From the NCBI RefSeq assembly GCF_048128805.1, contig NC_135999.1, positions 19,277,190 through 19,341,189 on the forward strand: a stretch of 64,000 nt of DNA, given 5' to 3'. A model generated the notes under the pieces. It had not been told where the DNA came from and made no database searches. It saw nothing but the letters and a program-made list of their open reading frames with translations. The first letter of the stretch is position 1. Each line of letters starts with the position of its first letter. Of the stretch, positions 58,308 to 64,000 are shown in pieces. The DNA comes from Centroberyx gerrardi. Taxonomy: Eukaryota; Chordata; Actinopteri; Beryciformes; Berycidae. Position numbers and translations under genes: made by a program.

Positions 58308-59848
58308 TAAGATCTTATTACCTTATCCATCTCATGTCAACTCACATGCTGACACCAACAACTGTGCATATGTACACACCCCTGCACACTGGGGCATGGC
58401 CTACTTGCGTGAGCCTCTCTCTAGGTGTGACCACATGCTAGGACAACGGATGCAATATGATAATAGTTTGAGATTAACGTCTGTTGTGAACATAAAATGA
58501 AGAAGAAATGCATATTCTGATAAGGCATTAAATATTTCTATGAAAAAATAATATGGGGTTGCCTCGATGAGGCTTAATCCATGTTTGTGAAACTGAGCAT
58601 GAGAGTGCATGGGACTGAAACAGGGTGTCTGCAAGTTTTATCAAGTTAAATATTAAGACTTTTGAGGATATTATTTATGCCGATTGGAATGAAATATGAA
58701 AGCAACTAGATCTGTTAGGTCTTTAGATGCTTTCATTTTCTGTTACAGATCATAAGTGACTGGGCTCATTTCTCACTTGAAAAAAAAAAAACAGCACACT
58801 GAGACGCTGCTACATTTTACCCCTAAAACTGAATCTAAGACTGAAAATAGTTCAACTGTAATCAAGACCTTTTAAGGCCTGGAGTTTCAACAATATATTA
58901 TTATTTTTTAGACATTTTAACACATTCAGGACTTGTGGGCACACTGGAATGGCCAATAAAAATAAAAACTTCATGCAGAGAGGAACTTGACTGTACAATC
59001 AACAAACCACAGGAAGGCATTGTTCCCAAAGGAGAGAAAATTAAGCTCCCCAAGTATCTTTTTTAAAGAGAGCAAGTTTACTAGTGAGTAACTCTAACCC
59101 AAACCCATGGGTACACGAGGCTGTAGAGGCGGGTCTCAACCTGCACACCATCTGTGGGAACCAATCACACACTTGTTGTAACAGAGCTCTCTGGGCCTGT
59201 AACAATAAAGATAGATATTTGGCCCAAATGTGGCTGCAAGGCAGAGTCTCCCTATGCCTGCCTGGCTTAATCTTGAAAATAAGCTTGTGCCAGGACAAAA
59301 GGAGGGTATAATGGGGGTATTATAAATAAAAATGAAAGGGGACATTGTAGGAAGCAGGACACTGACTTGGCTGGTTTGGACACTGATAGCTGCTCTCTGT
59401 GGGTGCAGCAGCCTCTTCTGAACATCTTGTTCCAGAGAGAAAACTAAACGGCAGAACTCCCCGTCTGCGTAAACCGTGTAAATTACTAATGGCAGAATGA
59501 AATGTAAACATATGTGGAGAGGTAATGTGATAATATATAACTACATCAAGCTATTTTCGTACCCGGATAGTACCGAGCACGTTGATTCATTGACCGAGCC
59601 AACTCCCTAATCAGTAACCTCGGTAGTACTACACTAGCCTGTTAGCCACGTGTCGCCATGCGCTCACATGGCCCTCGCGCACCCACAAAACCCCTCCGAT
59701 ACTTTCGAAACCCATTCACCTGCATTTATTTTGATGTAAAATCAATAAACATGCAGCAAACTGGTACCTCGTTGAGGGTGTTGCCGGTCAGATATTCGGG
59801 GTTACCGGCATTTAAACTCCTGTCTTTGCCCCTCCACCGTGCCGCCAT
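49640..59848 (-). CDS. pprc1: PGC-1-related coactivator (PRC), 13 exons, about 1411 aa
   Basis: Exons in gene order: 59848-59768, 58246-58142, 57231-57073, 56792-56703, 56172-54252, 54091-54038, 53922-53812, 53317-52267, 52178-51975, 51687-51603, 51494-51373, 50715-50564, 49740-49640; all in phase. It is a nuclear coactivator of NRF-1/CREB-driven mitochondrial and growth genes. In order: an acidic activation region (LLSALSEILDSVEDDDGTLS), an LxxLL box (LRRLLSLAGAAPDRD), NIMHPYCL, SLSQYRQLRQKR with KWPSLSEPP, APDLTSLLEQF, an HCF-1-binding-type motif DHDY (52764-52778), proline-rich and Ser/Arg-rich stretches, an RRM (VVYVGRI as RNP2; DNYGFVTFY as RNP1), then FGGRRQFC and the closing LDFDSLLKQAQKGLKR. 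The first residues (MAAR) and these blocks separate it from PGC-1alpha/beta. The human protein is longer (1664 aa). Confidence 0.95.
49806..50372 (-). mobile_element. Deleted Tc1-like transposon in pprc1 intron 12
   Basis: The terminal inverted repeats are CACTCACCGAGCACTTTATT(AGGAACACC) and (GGTGTTCCT)AATAAAGCGCTCGGTGAGTG. On the minus strand, 50245-50054 encodes the N-terminal helix-turn-helix of a Tc1 transposase (DLSDFDRGVVVGAKRAGLS, DLLGFSRSTVSRV) and then hits a stop. Downstream words of the same gene follow in broken frames, and the catalytic DDE part is missing. At 567 bp it is an internally deleted, non-autonomous copy. A flanking TA duplication is not evident. Confidence 0.88.
50830..51338 (+). 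mobile_element. LINE 3' fragment in pprc1 intron 11
   Basis: Frame 50853-51119 (88 codons) holds RKIISDPTHPAHHVFQLLPS and GRHYSSLL...FKNSFFPTAL, the usual closing segment of fish LINE reverse transcriptases (DPxHPL...F..LPSGRRY...R...N SF.P.A...LN). It is followed by a 3' UTR and a short ATCTA-type tandem tail (ataatctaatctaatctaa). It lies antisense to pprc1. Confidence 0.78.
51747..51918. mobile_element. Small hAT-type MITE in pprc1 intron 9
   Basis: It begins CAGGGCTGGGTACCGATGG and ends AAGATACCCAGCCCTT. The flanks CATTTAAG (51739-51746) and CACTTAAA (51919-51926) agree at six of eight positions, consistent with an aged 8 bp hAT target duplication. It lies about 57 bases from the exon 9 donor. 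Confidence 0.72.
58255..58304. repeat. (GA)n tract at the pprc1 exon 2 acceptor
   Basis: On the minus (gene) strand it is (TC)25 followed by 'catgggaag|ATG', so the microsatellite serves as the polypyrimidine tract. Confidence 0.95.
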
Positions 59849-61539
59849 CTTGCTGTTCCGCACATGGTCTGCTGGCAGGAAGAGACACGTGTTCGCCGGC
59901 GCAAAGCACAGAACCGACCTGGAGTCAGTTTGTAACCACAATCTGCCTTTCTGTATATCATAAGCAGATAGACAGAATCCGACCCCCGATCAGTTGTACA
60001 TACGTCTCATCTGTTCATGTAGACTATTAGTGAGTTTTATGCTCTCTTGTACACTGCAATTTTATATTTCTGCAAACGCACACATATGCTAATAGACTTA
60101 ATAGGTGACAGCTGTGGTCTGTTATTGATGTCACCTATTAAATAATGAAGGGTAGCAGTTTGATAGAAAGGGTGCACTCGTTTAAGGGCGCCCGGTACCC
60201 CGGTCACATGACGGGCGGAAACCAGCGACCAGGGCGGAGCATTCCGTGGCGGCGGCAAATCAACCCCGCCTCTCGTGAGAGGAGCAGTGATGTCCTCACT
60301 GCTAGACAGTGGGCTGTACTGTCGTCACTCTTGTGAACTGAGATAAACCAAACAGTCACCTGCAGTTCAAAGGGAATGATCCGAGTGGGCTATAAAGTCT
60401 GGGGCACTGATTTTTTACCTAATTCATTAATTAAGATTATAAAATGTTTTCCAGAAGGTGCACAGGCAGAATGTTCAATTGAATGTTACAATACTTGGAT
60501 GTAATGTAATGTAATGCTCGTTTTTTTTTTTTTTTTAACATACTGACATACTGTTGATACCTATGGTTGATACATGTTGTGGGGCCAATTTGTTAAATCT
60601 TTCGCCCTTATCTATGCCCATAGAATTTACATTGGTAGAACGGTCATTCCCATTCACATTTGGCTGGTACACTTCCAATTGCTGCCATAGAATATTTACA
60701 TTACATTACATTATGTCATAGCAGACGCTTTGTCCAAAGCGACTTACAATAAGTGCATTTTGTCAACAATAGTGAAACCAACTGTGCATCACAATCTTCA
60801 TCAGCTCAATATTTGATAATGCTAGTGTGTTACCATGGCAACGGAATCGTGATGAACATTCCAGTGGCAGTTGTGATGAACATTCCAACTTTCTGAGTGT
60901 TTATGGAACAATGTTCATTTACATGATGACATCATCAAAACATCTTTGGAAGCATATGCTACTCATTGACATCTAGAGAACAAAGATTTAAAGAATTGTC
61001 ATAATTCTTTAGAGTAGAGGCATTATACATCAATATAACCAAGCTTACTGATTCTGTTGGTCAGTCCTGAGAAGAATGATATCGAACACGATATTTTTCA
61101 TATTGTTGATATTTCTTATGCTTACGTGTAGAGCTAAGTAAATATGGGTAAAGGAAGAATCAATACCAAAGAACAATCAATATGAAATCAAGGTTAATAT
61201 CAAATGAAGCTCAAATCAAGATTAATAATGAAATCACACATAAATCAACTCATTTCGTTTCAGTTTCATTGTCTGGGTATGGTGGCCCATGAGGCAAATG
61301 AGAGACCCAGCAGCCTGGGGTCTTTATGACCAGTGGAGCTTTCCTTAGGTCCTGGTGTGCGAATACTCATAACTGTCTGTTGTAACTATCTGTGATGCGA
61401 ATTGTAAATGGGTGCATGCTGGTCAAGACTCCTCATCTGGTGAACACCCCCACATTTTGGGAAAAGAAATGCTCAGTAAAAAATCTTAAGCAGTCTAATT
61501 AAAACATACAATAATCTTTTTATTTGGCCTCTCCCCAGT
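59849..61539. other. pprc1 promoter region and repeat-bearing intergenic DNA
   Basis: A GC/CpG-rich stretch at about 60160-60310 and the CpG-containing area just above the ATG fit promoter sequence. From 60689 to 60775 the common teleost repeat word 'agcagacgctttgtccaaagcgacttacaataagtgcattt' follows a (TTACA)n start. No gene is visible. Confidence 0.55.
60689..60775 (+). repeat. Common teleost interspersed repeat
   Basis: (TTACAT)n followed by 'gcagacgctttgtccaaagcgacttacaataagtgcattt', a pattern found throughout fish genomes. Confidence 0.6.
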
Positions 61540-62317
61540 TTCCCATTCAATGACTACTGGGTTTCTACTATCAGTCGAGAAATCTGGACACCAACCTACA
61601 GTTCAAGGCTGTGGTCGAAGCATTTTGAGGACAGGAGCCTTTTCTATGGTTCTGATGGTAAAGCCCGCCAGTGCCAACCATCCTCACCTCAAAGAACCAG
61701 GGGAAGATAAGTGAGTCTCTCCAAGCAATTAAACTTGATCACAGCTACAATGTGCACTCAGACTTGCAAATTCCCCAGTGCTCCTTCTAAGCACAGCAGT
61801 GTCTTGGTAATGCAGACAATCAGAAGACAGATTGCATGTCAGGCATGTATCACCATAATGGGTCTGGGTCATAATGGGCAATTTAACTGTGCAATCATGC
61901 AGTGTCTTACAGGCTTGTGACAACATTTTTGAGTGTCATAATCACATATACTTTGTAACTCCAACTTCTGGTGAGGATGCATTAGCTTTGGATCATTCTT
62001 ATGATCTGACTGAGTCTGCTAGAACATTAAGATGCAAGTCGTTTAGATCTGAAGACAAATTAACAGCATGCCGCAAGCAACTGAAGCTCGTTAAGCAACA
62101 ATGTAAGGTCGCTCAAAATAAGATTGCCAACATGAATGGCATCATAGTTGATTTGAAAAACAGGGATTTGAGTACAGATAGCTGTCCTATAAATATCCTG
62201 GCAGATTCACCTGGAGGAGATGCAAAGGAAATGTTTACCAGAGAACAAAAATACCAAAAGCTTTACTCAGAAAACTTGTGTTCCTTTGCCACAATACAGC
62301 AGCAAGTTCTGGAATGA
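61540..62317 (+). pseudogene. THAP-type zinc-finger gene relic
   Basis: After a splice-acceptor-like CCCCAG (61533-61538), the frame reads FPFNDYWVSTISREIWTPTY then SSRLWSKHFEDRSLFYGSDG. This matches the second half of a THAP domain (FP...W......W.P...S.LCSxHF...), with the zinc-ligand Cys of CSxHF changed to Trp. One frameshift later, PVPTIL echoes the AVPTIF motif, and GATAAgtgagt looks like an old donor. Downstream, 61976-62317 is an open frame with DHSY and a basic coiled coil (KLTACRKQLKLVKQQCKVAQ, ANMNGIIVDLKN), the usual THAP-protein tail. No first exon carrying the leading C-x4-C is seen. It is best read as a decayed copy, perhaps of a domesticated P-element-type gene. Confidence 0.65.
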
Positions 62318-63849
62318 GATGGAAATCCACCTGCTGGAATATAAACTAAAAACTTTGATAAATATAAATAATTGTAATATTTTCTTCTATTTCACAGATA
62401 CAAACCTTGATTGTTAATATAACTTAGCTATAACTTACTTATACATAAATATTTATGAATTAAAACCCTCTATTTTCTGTATTCCAGGTAGACTTTCTCC
62501 TCTACACCAACTCTCTAGTGACCTTAACTATAAAAATGTACACCAAATGTGACAGTCCTAAATATAATCTACTAGAATAATCCTCTCAGTTACTGTACCT
62601 CTGCCCCCCCTTTTTATTTTTATGTACAAATATTTCAATGACTGTTAATATTTGATATTATTGTCCATGAATGTTTTGTTACTGTGAACTATCTCCATTA
62701 AAGAAAAACAATTTACATTTCCTCGTTTGATTTGATTCAGACTTTTATTTAGTTCAAAAGCGACATCTAGTGTCCAAATGAGGACTAGGACTACACATGG
62801 AGATGACCATGAACGGCAGGGCAGCACTAAAACAAATATAGTAGCCTACATAACTGTATTATTTAGATCATACAGTATATTTTTATATTTTACACATAAG
62901 GTAGAAGCAAACTATAACAAGCCGCTCTTGAAAGACAGACATGAGCAAGGGACAGTGTTCATGAGCTTGTTCATAAATGGCACTTCAACAGTATTTAATC
63001 AAAATCAGAACAAAACTGCTAGATGCTTTCATGCTAGCTCACACAATATGAGAGCAACAGTGATAGTGATTATTGTGATTCAAATTAATGATTTGTTTTG
63101 GATCTGATGTTCCACTTTATGACAAGAGGCTTTGGCACTGAAAAACCAAAATCACTGAAAAGGGAGTGATGTTAAAATTGAAAATGAGACTGTGGAAAGC
63201 CGTGAAATTCCCCCATGCTGCTCCACTGACTCTGGTGTTGTAATTGCTGAGAACTTCATTAAAAATATCGACTCATTCAGCATCAAAATCATAATACGAT
63301 ACACATAATTCCAGTCACATAATGAGAGGCAAAATTGCAATCAATTCTTGAAGTGGTATTTTTTTTTAGTAAAGCAAAGATGGCTTCTGCTTCCTAACAG
63401 CCCATCTGCAAGTTGTGGTCTACCAGACAAAAGTAGAACAAATAGAGATTAACTACGTGTTCAGATATTGAAATACTGATGTGTTGACTTTGCTGATCAA
63501 CTTGTGTACATATCCTCATTTCACTTGAATTTGCATCTATTTAGGTCCCATTTTCAACTGTCACATGAATTAAAACTTGTTCAAGGTGCCGGTGGCTTAT
63601 GTAATAATAACTCCAGGCATACAATAGGTCACTATTTATTCTGGGGCTGATTGATTGCATTTATTATTGTTTGTATTGCATGCAGCTAACTGATGAGGCC
63701 TTGGCTGGTACCTCGCAATCACGCAAATTTGACCCAGTGCCATTTCATTATATAACTTTTTCCTTTTCCACTTTATCCTGTGCAACTCTAAACAATGTGC
63801 TAATCCTCTCTCTTTTTAAAAGTATGAATAAAGAAATACAATTGTCTAA
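62318..63849. other. Intergenic DNA
   Basis: AT-rich sequence without a recognisable gene. Short frames at 62778-63107 and 63152-63340 have no protein character. The word 'gcgacatctagtgtcc' near 62760 is common fish repeat vocabulary. Confidence 0.4.
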
Positions 63850-63954
63850 ACCAGTGTTTTTCACCAGTGTTTTACATCTCTCCCTGTAGTGGATGAGGAC
63901 CAACAACAGCACCAACACAGATGCTCCAATGGCAATCTTCCTCCTCTCTGGCAT
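63850..63954 (-). CDS. Possible first exon encoding a signal anchor (unknown gene)
   Basis: On the minus strand an ATG at 63954 opens MPERRKIAIGASVLVLLLVL then IHYRERCKTL: basic residues, a 16-residue hydrophobic stretch, basic residues. This is the shape of a type II membrane protein start. A weak donor (CTG|gtgaaa) follows. The gene would continue to lower coordinates or be spurious; I found no second exon and cannot name it. Confidence 0.25.
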
Positions 63955-64000
63955 AGATGAGGCCAGAATGGACGGCTGATTGCATTTACATAGTCAGTAT

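Noticed and set aside
1-64000. Endogenous retrovirus or other viral insertion
   Set aside because: I looked for gag/pol/env-type motifs, LTR pairs and primer-binding sites and saw none; the only reverse-transcriptase-type remnants are LINE tails.
1-64000. A novel defence or gene-cluster system
   Set aside because: All well-supported genes belong to known vertebrate families with unrelated roles; nothing suggests a coordinated new system.

Overview
The window is nuclear DNA from a bony fish, probably a percomorph-like teleost. The evidence is compact multi-exon genes with short GT-AG introns, vertebrate-specific protein families, many (TG)n and (GA)n microsatellites, and a rich set of fish-type mobile-element relics (Tc1, Harbinger, hAT and foldback MITEs, L2-like LINE tails, tRNA-derived SINEs). 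It contains no bacterial, phage, CRISPR or viral system.

Layout, left to right: (1) 1-6444, + strand, the 3' portion of a type I membrane receptor with several Ig-like domains (the 5' end lies outside the window). A LINE fragment sits in its first visible intron. (2) 7693-14192, +, syngr2 (synaptogyrin), with a 2.7 kb 3' UTR region after it. (3) 17862-20459, -, tk1 (cytosolic thymidine kinase), all seven coding exons in phase. (4) 23574-28202, +, afmid (kynurenine formamidase), divergent from tk1. (5) 29850-38046, +, cant1 (calcium-activated nucleotidase), with a non-coding first exon and a 5.8 kb first intron. (6) 39404-47772, -, an unusually short O-GlcNAcase (oga) paralogue with 17 coding exons. 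(7) 49640-59848, -, pprc1 (PGC-1-related coactivator), with 13 coding exons. (8) 61540-62317, +, the decayed remains of a THAP-type zinc-finger gene, followed by mostly non-coding sequence and a possible first exon of an unknown gene on the minus strand near the right edge.

The genes do not form a pathway. They are ordinary vertebrate neighbours: vesicle membrane protein, nucleotide salvage, tryptophan catabolism, Golgi nucleotidase, O-GlcNAc removal and mitochondrial-biogenesis coactivator. From family knowledge, syngr2-tk1-afmid and cant1 correspond to human 17q25.3, while oga and pprc1 correspond to human 10q24. The window therefore spans a linkage junction between cant1 and oga.

I found no convincing new biological system. 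The most interesting points are: the truncated oga paralogue (disordered linker almost gone, and a segment of the pseudo-acetyltransferase domain apparently missing at an intron now filled by a MITE); dinucleotide repeats placed directly at splice acceptors in three genes; an upstream ORF whose stop overlaps the cant1 start codon; several hairpin-forming inverted repeats; and a THAP-gene relic. All exon models come from reading splice sites and reading frame by eye. Phase agrees across every junction I report for tk1, syngr2, afmid (exons 2-11), cant1, oga and pprc1.
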